33,315 nt of DNA from JAUIEH01 sp964483375 (lineage in GTDB: Bacteria; Pseudomonadota; Alphaproteobacteria; Caulobacterales; Maricaulaceae): NCBI GenBank assembly GCA_964483375.1, contig CAZABJ010000028.1, positions 1 to 33,315 on the forward strand, read 5' to 3'. The translations under genes and the position numbers were made by a program. The notes below the pieces were generated by a model, which was not told the DNA's origin, did not search any database, and saw nothing but the letters and a program-made list of their open reading frames with translations. Shown piece by piece: positions 24,386 to 32,897 of this stretch (positions are counted from its first letter, which is position 1; each line of letters begins with the position of its first letter).

Positions 24386-26106
24386 CCTCTGCGAGCGACC
24401 AAAATGGCTTCAACCGCGACCGCGCGGGCTTCCGCATCGAAGCCCGCCCGCCAGAGCGCGCGCGCCGCACGCGCGCTCGCCAGAGAATGGCCTTCTTGCG
24501 AGAGGCCAAGCGCGATAGCAGCGCGCAACGCCGCCTCGCCTCGGGCGCGGGCGTCGACGGCGGCCTCCATGGCGTAGAGCGCGCCGTCCGCCTCCCCGGT
24601 CAGGAGCGCGCCATCGGCGACCGCTTCATAGGCGAACCGCCGCATGTCAGGTCCGTTCGCGGCCCCGAGCGCGAAGAGGATCAACGCCTCGCGAGCGGCG
24701 CCTTGACGCGCTTCCGGCGCATCGGCGCGCGATGCCGCCATGCGATTTCGCGCGCTTTCCGCGAGCGCCGCGCCGTCAGCTTGCGGATCAGCGGCGGCGA
24801 TCAAAAGACCGAGCGCGCTTTCCAGCGTGGGCTCGAGCGCGGGGGCGATTTCGGGCGCGTCAGGCGCGACGTCGGTAAGCGTCATCGGACCTGCCGGCGC
24901 GGTCTGGGTGCGGCGCGTCGCCATCCAAGCGCGCGCGCCCGCAACGTCGCCCACCACCGCAGCGGCCTCGGCGAAGACGGGGGCATAGGCCGCCCCAACC
25001 GCATCCCGCGGCAGGGCGGCGATGTCTGCGGCGTACATTTCTGCAGCGAGAATGAAATCCCGCCCATCCTGGGAACTGTCGAGCGCCGCGGCGAGAGCTT
25101 CCGCGGCGAGCGCGCTGTTCGGCGCCCCGGCGATGGCCTGGCGCAGAAGTGCTGCCTGCTGCAAGCCTTCTGCAGCGAAGGCGGCGTTGAGATGCTCAAG
25201 CGCGGGACGGTCGGCGGGACCGCCAGCCGCGGCGAGCGCCTCGGCGTAGTCTGACGGGGAGATGGCGCCGGCGCGGGCTGCGCGGCGGGCGGCGCGCAGG
25301 CGCAAGCCGGGGGCCACATCCGCGCTTAAGGCCAGGCCGGCCGCCTGAGCCAGGGAAACCTCATCGGCCAAATCCGGCGTCAGGGGCACGCCGGCCATGC
25401 GGGCGAGCGCAAACTCCACGGCGTCTCTGGGAGCCGGCGGGACCGCGCCCTCCCCGTCGGCAAGCCGCGCGAGCCAACGCGCGAATTCCGCATCCGCGCC
25501 CTCAGCGCCCGCTTCGGCGGCCAGATCAAAGGTGAGAGAGGCGGCTTGGTGCTCGCCCCGCAAAGCGAAGCAGGCCGCGCGCACGCGCACCCAAAACGCT
25601 TCCTCACGCCCCGTCGCCAAGCCGTCGCCAAGCGTACAGGCCGCCTCAGCCTGACCCATGGCGAACCGGGAAAGCGCGCCGAAACGCGCCAGATCAGGGT
25701 CAAGGATTGCGCCGATCGAGCCGGTGACGATTGCGTTCACCGCCTCCACCCGGCCCAGCGCGTAAGCGGCGTTGAGCCGCGCGAGCAGCATTTCTCGGCG
25801 ATTGACCAGCCCAGCCGGCGCGTCAGATTGGCTTAAGACGGCGCGCGCGGCGAGACGCGAGCCCGCCAAGGACGCGCCATGCGCTTGCGGGACTGCGCCC
25901 AACAGCGCGCTGACGCCTTCGGCGTCGGAGTTCGCCCAAAGGTCTGCGGGCGCGGGGCGCTCAGACGGCGATAGGGCGCCGACCGCGAAGGGGTCGGCTT
26001 CGGCGAGTTCAACGACGGCGATCCCGTCTTGGGACCAGGACGGCGCGGCGCAGCAGAAACAGAAGAAAGCCGCAAGGAGGGCTTTGTTAACGCGGTAAGG
26101 TGACAT
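24382..26106 (-). CDS. Exported alanine-rich alpha-solenoid protein of unknown function
   Basis: ATG at 26106 opens a signal peptide (ALLAAFFCFCCAAPSWS, cleavage near residue 25). The mature part (about 550 residues) is almost wholly Ala/Leu/Glu-rich helices, such as MLLARLNAAYALGRVEAVNA and AALRAAIALGLSQEGHSL, consistent with a TPR/Sel1-like solenoid, though I cannot define clean repeats by eye. No catalytic motif is seen. It overlaps the small membrane protein gene upstream by 20 bases and xerD downstream by 4, so the three are probably co-translated. A periplasmic scaffold is a guess. Confidence 0.82.
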   Translation of the reverse strand: MSPYRVNKALLAAFFCFCCAAPSWSQDGIAVVELAEADPFAVGALSPSERPAPADLWANSDAEGVSALLGAVPQAHGASLAGSRLAARAVLSQSDAPAGLVNRREMLLARLNAAYALGRVEAVNAIVTGSIGAILDPDLARFGALSRFAMGQAEAACTLGDGLATGREEAFWVRVRAACFALRGEHQAASLTFDLAAEAGAEGADAEFARWLARLADGEGAVPPAPRDAVEFALARMAGVPLTPDLADEVSLAQAAGLALSADVAPGLRLRAARRAARAGAISPSDYAEALAAAGGPADRPALEHLNAAFAAEGLQQAALLRQAIAGAPNSALAAEALAAALDSSQDGRDFILAAEMYAADIAALPRDAVGAAYAPVFAEAAAVVGDVAGARAWMATRRTQTAPAGPMTLTDVAPDAPEIAPALEPTLESALGLLIAAADPQADGAALAESARNRMAASRADAPEARQGAAREALILFALGAANGPDMRRFAYEAVADGALLTGEADGALYAMEAAVDARARGEAALRAAIALGLSQEGHSLASARAARALWRAGFDAEARAVAVEAILVARRG

Positions 26107-26227
26107 CGACCTCTATCCGTTGCTCGCTCGGCGCCGGGGCCATCTGGTCGGCGACGTGCAAGAGGTAGACGAACCCCGCCGCGGCCAGGATGAGGGTAAT
26201 AAAGGCGAGAATCCCAAGAATGCGCAT
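26087..26227 (-). CDS. Small single-pass membrane protein, 46 residues
   Basis: ATG at 26227 with GGAG 6 bases upstream. The peptide is MRILGILAFITLILAAAGFV followed by YLLHVADQ, a Pro-rich turn and a charged tail (QRIEVDVTLPR), with TAA at 26089-26087. It is a clean N-in single transmembrane helix (about residues 3-23) with a 20-residue periplasmic tail. Its 3' end overlaps the start of the exported alpha-solenoid gene by 20 bases in another frame. Good ribosome site, hydrophobic pattern and overlap make it a convincing small gene. Function unknown; I know no named family. Confidence 0.72.
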   Translation of the reverse strand: MRILGILAFITLILAAAGFVYLLHVADQMAPAPSEQRIEVDVTLPR

Positions 26228-26268
26228 GGCGCTCTCCTTAACACCGCCGAAACCGTCGCGACGGGCGC

Positions 26269-26297
26269 TTGTCGCAAGTTTCAGCCCGACTTATAGG
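26269..26297 (+). promoter_or_regulatory. Candidate promoter for the aroK-aroB operon
   Basis: TTGTCG at 26269-26274, 17 bases, then TATAGG at 26292-26297: four of six matches to each sigma-70 hexamer with ideal spacing. It would start transcription within about ten bases of the aroK ATG at 26314, giving a very short leader. Position and spacing support it; no experimental basis. Confidence 0.4.
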
Positions 26298-26313
26298 GCG
26301 ATGCGTGGCCCCG

Positions 26314-26892
26314 ATGGAACCGAATGACGCGCCCCAATCCGCGAATGCGGAGCCTTGGCCCCCCGCCCGCACCATCGCCCTGGTCGGACTGATGGGCGCG
26401 GGCAAAACGACCGTCGGCCGACGCCTCGCAGAGCGGCTGGACGTGCCGTTCACGGACGCCGACGACGAAATCGCCGCGGCGGCCGGGCGCACTATCACCG
26501 AAATCTTTGAAGAATTCGGCGAGGCGCAATTCCGAGACGGCGAGCGGCGGGTGATCGAGCGTTTGCTCGACGGCCCCCCTGGGGTCTTGGCCACGGGAGG
26601 GGGCGCGTTCATGGACCCCCGCACCCGCGCGCTTTTGAAGGAACGCGCCATTTCGGTCTGGCTGCGCGCCGATTTGGAGGTTCTGATGCGCCGGGTCTCG
26701 CGGCGCGATACGCGTCCGCTGCTGCGCGTGGCCGACCCAAGGGCGCGGATGCGCGCGCTGATGGCCGAACGCCACCCCGTCTACGCCGAAGCTGACATCG
26801 TGGTGGACTCCGGGGACGGCCCGAAAGCCGACACGGTTGAGGCTATTGTGCAGGCCATCCAAACGCTTAAACGAGCGAGGCCCGCGCCATGA
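26314..26892 (+). CDS. aroK: Shikimate kinase
   Basis: Phosphorylates shikimate at O3 in aromatic amino-acid synthesis. Walker A loop in ALVGLMGAGKTTVGRRLA, the shikimate-binding DADDEI and FRDGERRVIERLL, the glycine motif VLATGGGAFMD, and the lid RRDTRPLLRVADP. Open frame begins at a TTG (26269) inside the candidate promoter, so ATG at 26314 (or GTG at 26305) is the realistic start. Its stop overlaps the aroB start (ATGA). 192 residues with the ATG. Confidence 0.95.
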   Translation: MEPNDAPQSANAEPWPPARTIALVGLMGAGKTTVGRRLAERLDVPFTDADDEIAAAAGRTITEIFEEFGEAQFRDGERRVIERLLDGPPGVLATGGGAFMDPRTRALLKERAISVWLRADLEVLMRRVSRRDTRPLLRVADPRARMRALMAERHPVYAEADIVVDSGDGPKADTVEAIVQAIQTLKRARPAP

Positions 26893-28004
26893 CCGAGCCC
26901 CTACGCAGGCGCGTGCGCGTCGAGCTTGGCCGGCACGCCTACGATGTCGTGTGCGGCCCGGGCCTGATGGCGGAGGCGGGCGCGCATCTGGCCGAGTTCG
27001 CGCCGAACGGCCGACTGGCGGTTGTCGCTGATGAAACGGTCGCCGGGCATTACAAGGCCGATTTCAGCGCCGCGCTGAGCCAGGCGGGCGTGCGAACCGA
27101 TTGGATCCTGGTCCCGCCGGGTGAAGCGTCGAAGTCTTGGTCTGAGCTTGAACGGGTGTGCGACGGTCTGCTCGCGCTGCGTCTGGAGCGGGGGGAATGC
27201 GTCGTCGCGTTGGGCGGCGGCGTGGTGGGCGATTTGGCCGGGCTCGCCGCCGCGCTTGTGAAGCGCGGCGCGCCCTATGTGCAAATCCCTACGACCCTGT
27301 TGGCGCAGGTCGACAGCTCCGTCGGCGGCAAGACCGCCATCAACGCGCCTGAAGGCAAGAACCTCATCGGCGCCTTCCACCAACCCGTCCTGGTTCTCGC
27401 CGACACCATCGCGCTCGATACGTTAGACCCACGCGACCTGCGCGCCGGCTATGCGGAAGTCGTGAAATACGCCGTAATCGCAGACCCGGAGTTCTTCGCT
27501 TGGCTGACCGAGCATGGCGCCGCGGTCCTAGCCGGAGACGCCGAAGTTCGGCTTGAGGCCGTGGCGCGCTGTGTCGCTTGGAAGGCGCGCATCGTCGCAC
27601 AAGACGAGCGCGAGGCGGGTCAGCGCGCGTTGTTGAACCTGGGGCACACCTTCGGCCACGCCTTCGAAGCGATCGCCGGCTATGACGGCGCGCTGCTTCA
27701 TGGCGAGGGCGTGGCCGCGGGCATGGTCGCTGCGGCCGAATACGCCGAAAGGATCGGGTTCGCGGAGCCGGGCACGGCGGCGCCGCTGGCTCGCCACCTC
27801 GCCGAGGCTGGGTTGCCGGCGCGTCTCAACACCCTTCCCGGCGGGCCCTACGCGGCGACTGCGGTGCTTGAAGCGATGTTTCATGATAAGAAAGCCGCGG
27901 GCGGGAAACTGCGGCTTGTCCTGCCGCGCCGCTTAGGCGAATGCCATATCGTCGCTGAAGATGATCCCGACCGCTTGTTGCGCTTTTTAGAAGAACGCCT
28001 CTGA
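26889..28004 (+). CDS. aroB: 3-dehydroquinate synthase
   Basis: Converts DAHP to 3-dehydroquinate with NAD+ and a divalent metal, step two of the shikimate pathway. The NAD-binding GECVVALGGGVVGDLAGLAA, the substrate loop TTLLAQVDSSVGGKTAIN, the metal ligand region RAGYAEVVKYAVIAD and the metal-binding LNLGHTFGHAFE are all present. 371 residues, normal length. ATG at 26889 overlaps the aroK stop, and the stop overlaps the next start by one base (TGATG). Confidence 0.97.
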   Translation: MTEPLRRRVRVELGRHAYDVVCGPGLMAEAGAHLAEFAPNGRLAVVADETVAGHYKADFSAALSQAGVRTDWILVPPGEASKSWSELERVCDGLLALRLERGECVVALGGGVVGDLAGLAAALVKRGAPYVQIPTTLLAQVDSSVGGKTAINAPEGKNLIGAFHQPVLVLADTIALDTLDPRDLRAGYAEVVKYAVIADPEFFAWLTEHGAAVLAGDAEVRLEAVARCVAWKARIVAQDEREAGQRALLNLGHTFGHAFEAIAGYDGALLHGEGVAAGMVAAAEYAERIGFAEPGTAAPLARHLAEAGLPARLNTLPGGPYAATAVLEAMFHDKKAAGGKLRLVLPRRLGECHIVAEDDPDRLLRFLEERL

Positions 28005-29290
28005 TGACCATCACCGCCGCGGAACTGTTTGCGCTTGCGGGCGTACTCTTGCTCGTGTGCTTTTCCGCCTTTTTCTCAGGCTCCGAAACCGCGCTGACCG
28101 CCGTGTCGCGCGCGCGCATGCACCAGCTTGCGGTGGAGGGGGATAAGGCGGCCCGGCGGGTCGACCGCTTGATCGAGGACCGCGAAAGCCTGATCGGCGC
28201 GATTTTGTTGGGCAACAACCTGGTCAACATCCTAGCGACCGCCATCGCCACGGCGGTTTTCTCAGCGCTTTTCGGCAATTACGGCGTCGCCATCGCCACG
28301 ACGCTGATGACCGTTCTGGTGCTGGTTTTCGCTGAGGTGCTGCCGAAGACCTACGCCATCACCAACACCGAACGGGCCGCCAAGGGCGTTTCTACGCCCA
28401 TCACCGTGGTGGTGAAGCTGCTCTCGCCCATCGTCGCGGCGGTCCAGGCGATCGTGCGCACGGTCCTGGGCGTGTTCGGGCTGCGGGCGGAGGGCGACGT
28501 ATTGTCGGCGCGCGACGAAATCCGCGGCGCCATTGAGCTTCACCACCGCCGCGGCAGCGTGGCGGGGGACGACCGCCGCATGCTCGGGGGCATTCTCGAC
28601 CTCTCCGAGCTCACCGTGCTGGATATCATGGTGCACCGCAAAAGCATCGAGATGCTCGATTCCGGCGATCCTGTGGAAGAGGTCATCGACCGCGCCCTGG
28701 CGAGCCGCTACACGCGCCTCCCGCTGTGGCGAGACAACATTGAGAACATCGTCGGCGTGCTCCACGCCAAAGACCTCTCCCGCGCCATTCGCGACGTCGA
28801 CGGGGACCTGGCCAAGGTGGATTTGATGGAAGTGGCGCGCGAGCCATGGTTCGTGCCCGAAACGACGCCGCTCGCCGAACAGCTCAACGCCTTCCGCGCC
28901 AAACGCGAGCATTTCGCCATTGCGGTGGACGAGTATGGCGCGTTGATGGGACTTGTGACGCTTGAGGACATTCTCGAAGAGATCGTCGGGGAGATCGACG
29001 ACGAATTCGACAAGCCGGTGGAAGGCGTTCGGCCCCAATCGGACGGAGCGGTGTTGGTGGACGGCGCGGTGGCCATTCGGGATCTCAACCGCGCCATGGA
29101 TTGGCGATTGCCGGACGATGAAGCGGTGACGGTCGCCGGTCTGGTCATTCACGAAGCGCAGTCCATCCCGCAACCCGGCCAGGTCTTCAGTTTTTACGGC
29201 CGGCGCTTCGAGATCGTGCGCCGCCATCGAAATCAAATCACCCAGCTTAAAGTCAGCGTCATTCCAGAACCGGAGGAAACTCAGCCGTGA
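28004..29290 (+). CDS. CNNM/CorC family protein (DUF21 + CBS pair + CorC_HlyC)
   Basis: The N-terminal DUF21/CNNM membrane domain (about residues 1-180) has the motifs FSAFFSGSETALTAVSRARM and GNNLVNILATAIAT. Two CBS domains follow (about 200-330, VLDIMVHRKSIEML and FAIAVDEYGALMGLVTLEDI), then a C-terminal CorC_HlyC domain (about 345-425). Such proteins take part in Mg2+ or other cation efflux; the older name hemolysin C is misleading. The start overlaps the aroB stop by one base and the stop overlaps the next GTG start, so it belongs to the aro operon. 428 residues. Confidence 0.93.
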   Translation: MTITAAELFALAGVLLLVCFSAFFSGSETALTAVSRARMHQLAVEGDKAARRVDRLIEDRESLIGAILLGNNLVNILATAIATAVFSALFGNYGVAIATTLMTVLVLVFAEVLPKTYAITNTERAAKGVSTPITVVVKLLSPIVAAVQAIVRTVLGVFGLRAEGDVLSARDEIRGAIELHHRRGSVAGDDRRMLGGILDLSELTVLDIMVHRKSIEMLDSGDPVEEVIDRALASRYTRLPLWRDNIENIVGVLHAKDLSRAIRDVDGDLAKVDLMEVAREPWFVPETTPLAEQLNAFRAKREHFAIAVDEYGALMGLVTLEDILEEIVGEIDDEFDKPVEGVRPQSDGAVLVDGAVAIRDLNRAMDWRLPDDEAVTVAGLVIHEAQSIPQPGQVFSFYGRRFEIVRRHRNQITQLKVSVIPEPEETQP

Positions 29291-30384
29291 CCGCCCCGGA
29301 TTTCGATTTAGCCGTCATCGGCGGAGGATTCGCCGGGCTGGAAGCGGCGCGCGTCGCCGCCGAGCGCGGCCTGAAAACGGTCGTCTTGGAAGCGAAGCCC
29401 GAAATCGGCGCTCGCTTGCACACGACCGGCATCTTCACCAAAGAAGCGATGGCGCTTCTCCCCTTGCCCCCGGCTCTGACCCAGCGGGTGGACGGGGTGC
29501 GCCTTTATGGCCCCTCGCGCAAATCCGTCGACCTGTTCGCGGACGATTATTGGTTCACCACCACCGACACCGGCGCGGTGCTGCGCTGGATGGCGGACCA
29601 GGCGCAGGAAGCCGGGGCGACGGTGCGCACCCGCGCGAAAGTCGCCGATGGCGCGCGCGAGGACGACCGCGTCAGGCTGACCGCGGGCGGAGAGACGCTG
29701 AGCGCACGATGGGTGCTGGGCGCGGACGGCGCCCACTCCCGCGCCGCACGCCTATTCGGCCTTGGGTTGAACAGCCGGTTTCTCGTGGGCGTGGAACGCG
29801 AGTATGACGGCGCGGACGCGCTCGATCCGCGGTTTCTTCATTGCGTTCTCGATAGCCGGACCGCGCCGGGCTACATCGCGTGGGCGGCTCAGGCGCCTGG
29901 CTTCGTACAAGCGGGTCTCGCCGTCAGCCACGGCCGAAAACCGGATATGGAGCGTTTCGCGCGCGAGGCTGAGACGCGGTTCGGTCTCGACCCCGAGGGG
30001 ATCACGGAGCGTCGGGCCGGCGTCATCCCCTGCGGCGGGATCGTCAAGCCCTGGTCGACCGACCGCGTCACCTTGATCGGCGACGCCGCAGGCCTTGTTT
30101 CGCCCATGACGGGCGGCGGCATTCATCTCGCCATCGACGTCGGTCGGCGCGCCGGAGATGCGACCGCGGCGCATTTGAACGACCAAGGCCCCGACCCCGC
30201 CGAGGTGATCGCGCCGCATCTGCCGAAAATGGGCGTGAAGGTCGCCATGCGCCGGATGCTTGATCTGGCCCCGGCCAATCCGCTGCTGGATTTCGCGCTG
30301 TCCACCCCGATGTTCCGGGCGTTCGCCAAGCGCGTTTACTTCCATAAAGGCGGTCGCGACCCCCGCGAACAAGAAGCCGCCTGA
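29287..30384 (+). CDS. FAD-dependent oxidoreductase, geranylgeranyl reductase-like
   Basis: The N-terminal dinucleotide-binding motif LAVIGGGFAGLEAARVAAER (GGGFAG at residues 12-17) and the second FAD motif VTLIGDAAGLVSPMTGGGIH (Gly-Asp at 265-266) place it in the PHBH-like group that contains geranylgeranyl reductases. The substrate is not deducible. It starts with GTG at 29287, overlapping the CorC-like stop as GTGA, so it is the last gene of the aroK operon. 365 residues. The convergent bolA gene begins to read toward it 37 bases after its stop. Confidence 0.88.
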   Translation: MTAPDFDLAVIGGGFAGLEAARVAAERGLKTVVLEAKPEIGARLHTTGIFTKEAMALLPLPPALTQRVDGVRLYGPSRKSVDLFADDYWFTTTDTGAVLRWMADQAQEAGATVRTRAKVADGAREDDRVRLTAGGETLSARWVLGADGAHSRAARLFGLGLNSRFLVGVEREYDGADALDPRFLHCVLDSRTAPGYIAWAAQAPGFVQAGLAVSHGRKPDMERFAREAETRFGLDPEGITERRAGVIPCGGIVKPWSTDRVTLIGDAAGLVSPMTGGGIHLAIDVGRRAGDATAAHLNDQGPDPAEVIAPHLPKMGVKVAMRRMLDLAPANPLLDFALSTPMFRAFAKRVYFHKGGRDPREQEAA

Positions 30385-30421
30385 GGGATCGCCTCCCCCC
30401 GGGGCCCGACGCTGAGCGCTG

Positions 30422-30703
30422 TTAAACGCGAGCGGCTTCTTCCGGCGTTCGGGCTGCGATTCGCAGAGCGTGGACGGGACCGGCGAGCTCGTCTGCGAGC
30501 GCCGCGTTCACGGCGCGGTGCCGGGCGACACGACTAAGCGCCGCGAAGGCTTCGGCGACGATGTCGACGTAAAAGTGGCTTTCCCCACCGGACGGCGCGC
30601 CCGCATGACCAGCATGCAGGTGAGATTCATCGGTCACAGTCAAGCGTTCAGGCGTGAAGGCCTTCGTCAACTTTTCGGCGATCTTATCTGCGACTGAGGT
30701 CAT
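30422..30703 (-). CDS. BolA family protein
   Basis: 93 residues beginning MTSVADKIAEKLTKAF, with the BolA hallmark HLHAGHAG, HFYVDIVAEAF and RHRAVNAALADELAGPVHAL. It has a conserved His that in BolA-monothiol glutaredoxin complexes helps bind a [2Fe-2S] cluster. The frame extends to an ATG at 30748, but the start at 30703 has GGGAAG upstream and leaves 54 bases to the divergent J-domain gene. The exact paralogue (BolA or IbaG-like) is not resolved. Confidence 0.93.
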   Translation of the reverse strand: MTSVADKIAEKLTKAFTPERLTVTDESHLHAGHAGAPSGGESHFYVDIVAEAFAALSRVARHRAVNAALADELAGPVHALRIAARTPEEAARV

Positions 30704-30757
30704 TTCTTCCCGTGTCAAGCCGTTGTCGATCTCAGCGACGAGAACCATACTGTCTTC

Positions 30758-31372
30758 ATGCCCGAAGCCTACGCCTATAAGCCGCGGTTCGTCGATATCC
30801 GCATCAAGCCGCCGAAGCCGGACGCGCCGAAGCCGGAAGAGCGGAAGTGCGACTGGCCGGAATGCGGATCAAAGGGCACGTGCCGCGCGCCGAAAAGCGC
30901 GGAAAAGCTGCGCGAGTACTATTACTTCTGTCCGACTCACGCAGCGGAATACAACAAAAATTGGGACTTCTTCGCGGAGATGGACGAGGCGGACGTCGAG
31001 GACTTCCAGCGCTCAGCCGCCACCGGCCACCGACCGACCTGGAACACCCAAAGCGCCGCGCGGCAGCGAGACGCCGCCTCCTGGGCCAAGCGGGATTGGA
31101 GCCGTGCATTCGCCGATGGATTCGGCCTATTCGGCGACGGACGGCCCCCGCCTCCGGAAAAACGCGGGCGCAAGCTTGGCAAACTCGAGCGCACCGCGTT
31201 TGACACGCTGGGCTTGGACCATGAGGCCACCGGCGAAGACGTCCGGGCGCGCTACACCGAACTGGTCAAGCGCTATCACCCCGACGCCAATGGCGGCGAT
31301 CGCACCAGCGAGCATCGCCTGACGCTCGTCATACGTGCATACAAAACCCTGAAGAAATCCGGCCTCGCGTAA
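30758..31372 (+). CDS. J-domain protein with N-terminal Cys-rich segment
   Basis: 204 residues. The C-terminal J-domain (about 144-204) has the HPD motif at 174-176 (KRYHPDANGGDR), so it should stimulate an Hsp70 ATPase. The N-terminal half carries Cys31, Cys36, Cys42, Cys58 and His61, which could bind zinc, and no G/F or DnaJ zinc-finger region. It is therefore not canonical DnaJ but the alphaproteobacterial type usually found between bolA and cobS. ATG at 30758; 54 bases separate it from divergent bolA. Confidence 0.92.
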   Translation: MPEAYAYKPRFVDIRIKPPKPDAPKPEERKCDWPECGSKGTCRAPKSAEKLREYYYFCPTHAAEYNKNWDFFAEMDEADVEDFQRSAATGHRPTWNTQSAARQRDAASWAKRDWSRAFADGFGLFGDGRPPPPEKRGRKLGKLERTAFDTLGLDHEATGEDVRARYTELVKRYHPDANGGDRTSEHRLTLVIRAYKTLKKSGLA

Positions 31373-31540
31373 CGACGCGACGCGCGGCCGCTCAGGCGGC
31401 GATGGGCGCGCGCATAACGCGAATTCCGCGCAGTTGCCGGTCGTCGACTTGTCCGCGCCACATTCCGGACGTAAACCCCTTGGGCTGGGTTAAGCACAAA
31501 GTGCGAACGCTCTCCGCCGGGGCGCGTCTATGGGGGTGTC

Positions 31541-32797
31541 ATGTTTTTCGTTACCTTGCTACGGATCATAACGTTTCCGATCCGGATCGTTTTCCGGCCC
31601 TTCACGCGTCTGTTCGTCCGCCAAAGGGGCGCAGCGGCCGCGACCGCAAAAGGCGTCGGCGCTGAAGCGGGGGCGGCGATCGCCCGTACCGCGGATCCCT
31701 CGGAAGGGCAGACGACGCTGCTTTTCCGCTCAATCGGCCGGATGGAGCTGCGGCACAAGACGGCCGCTGAAATGACGGCCGAAGAGGCCGATATTGAGCT
31801 GAAGCACGGCCGCGCCTTTTTCAAAGAACCCTTTGAACTATTTGGAAGCGAACAATTTTTCTACGAGGAAATCGAAGAAAAATTCCTCATCGAAACGCTT
31901 GCCGTTAACGACGGCAGCATTGACAAGAACTTTTATGACAACGCCAAACTTTTTCGCACAATAACCGAAGGCAACTCTCGTCGCCTTCTCCTTTATATTC
32001 CGGCTCTTTTCTTGATCGCCGGACTCATTTTGGCTTATTTCGCGTTGGCGTTAGGCGGCCGGCTTTCGCCAGATCCCGAGGACATGGTGATGACCACCGT
32101 GGTGGAAACCACGCTGCTGGCCGTCGTCGTCGCGGTATCTTTGATCGTGATGCAGATCGCTTACCGCGTATCCTACCAAAACCAACAGCGGCACAATGCC
32201 CTGACAATGCGCGCCTACACCTCGGAAAAGTTCAATCGCATGCAGCAAAATATGCTGCGCGCGAAAGAGCGTTTGCTGACGGTCCACTTGGATAAGCGCA
32301 TCGACCAGGAAAGTGAGTTGCGCGAACAGGTCGCGACATGGAGCGGCACCTATTTGTGGCTTTCGATGCGCATGCTGTTTTGTGAATACATTCTGAGAAA
32401 CACCATGTTCCGTATCCGGCGAGATACGTTTCTGTTCCACCTCGGCGGAGTGTTGCTATCTCTGGCCCTGGGCGCCGGGGGCGTTATCTGCATTCTGGTC
32501 GCCAAGAACGTCGTCGCATCGATGAACGGGAGCGACCAAGCCTGGGAAACCGCCACGACGGCGGCGCAACTCGGCGCGTTCGTCGCAGCGATGATCATCG
32601 GCTCCTTCTATTTCGTGCTGCGGGATCCGGTGGGCGTGGTCTCCCGCATCCTCGCCAACAACGCTTGGACGCGCCTCCACGCCGCAGACGTGATGGAGAT
32701 GCTGGCCGAGGTGATCATGCGCGATAAATGGGAGATCGTGCGGACGCGGAGCCAGCAGCTGTTCGGCGGCGGAGGCGGGGGCGGCGGCCCGCGCTGA
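31541..32797 (+). CDS. Four-helix membrane protein of unknown function, atypical base composition
   Basis: 418 residues. An amphipathic basic N-terminus (about 1-28), an acidic soluble segment (75-145), then membrane helices at about 149-172, 187-208, 297-322 and 342-361. A charged, coiled-coil-like loop of roughly 90 residues lies between helices 2 and 3, and the C-terminus is soluble and ends in eight glycines plus Pro-Arg. I do not recognise it. GGGGG upstream of the ATG at 31541 supports the start. GC over 31801-32040 is about 44% by my count, against about 68% in the neighbouring J-domain gene, and AT-ending codons are frequent. Its place between the J-domain gene and cobS, usually adjacent, suggests insertion. 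Confidence 0.82.
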   Translation: MFFVTLLRIITFPIRIVFRPFTRLFVRQRGAAAATAKGVGAEAGAAIARTADPSEGQTTLLFRSIGRMELRHKTAAEMTAEEADIELKHGRAFFKEPFELFGSEQFFYEEIEEKFLIETLAVNDGSIDKNFYDNAKLFRTITEGNSRRLLLYIPALFLIAGLILAYFALALGGRLSPDPEDMVMTTVVETTLLAVVVAVSLIVMQIAYRVSYQNQQRHNALTMRAYTSEKFNRMQQNMLRAKERLLTVHLDKRIDQESELREQVATWSGTYLWLSMRMLFCEYILRNTMFRIRRDTFLFHLGGVLLSLALGAGGVICILVAKNVVASMNGSDQAWETATTAAQLGAFVAAMIIGSFYFVLRDPVGVVSRILANNAWTRLHAADVMEMLAEVIMRDKWEIVRTRSQQLFGGGGGGGGPR

Positions 32798-32897
32798 GAC
32801 CGGCGAACCGGAAAGCAAGACTGCGCGACGCTTGTGATACCCCAAGGGAGGCCGATACCATCGCGACCACGCTCCCCCCAATCACAGGAACGCCTCT

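Noticed and set aside
30385..30421. C-run/G-run (CCCCCCGGGG) between oxidoreductase and bolA as a terminator
   Set aside because: The runs are contiguous with no loop, and no T tract follows on either strand.
31384..31391. GCGGCCGC palindrome between the J-domain gene and the membrane protein gene
   Set aside because: An 8-base GC palindrome is expected by chance at this base composition.
31494..31504. GCAC-AAA-GTGC inverted repeat upstream of the low-GC membrane protein gene
   Set aside because: Four-base arms are too short to call an operator without other copies.
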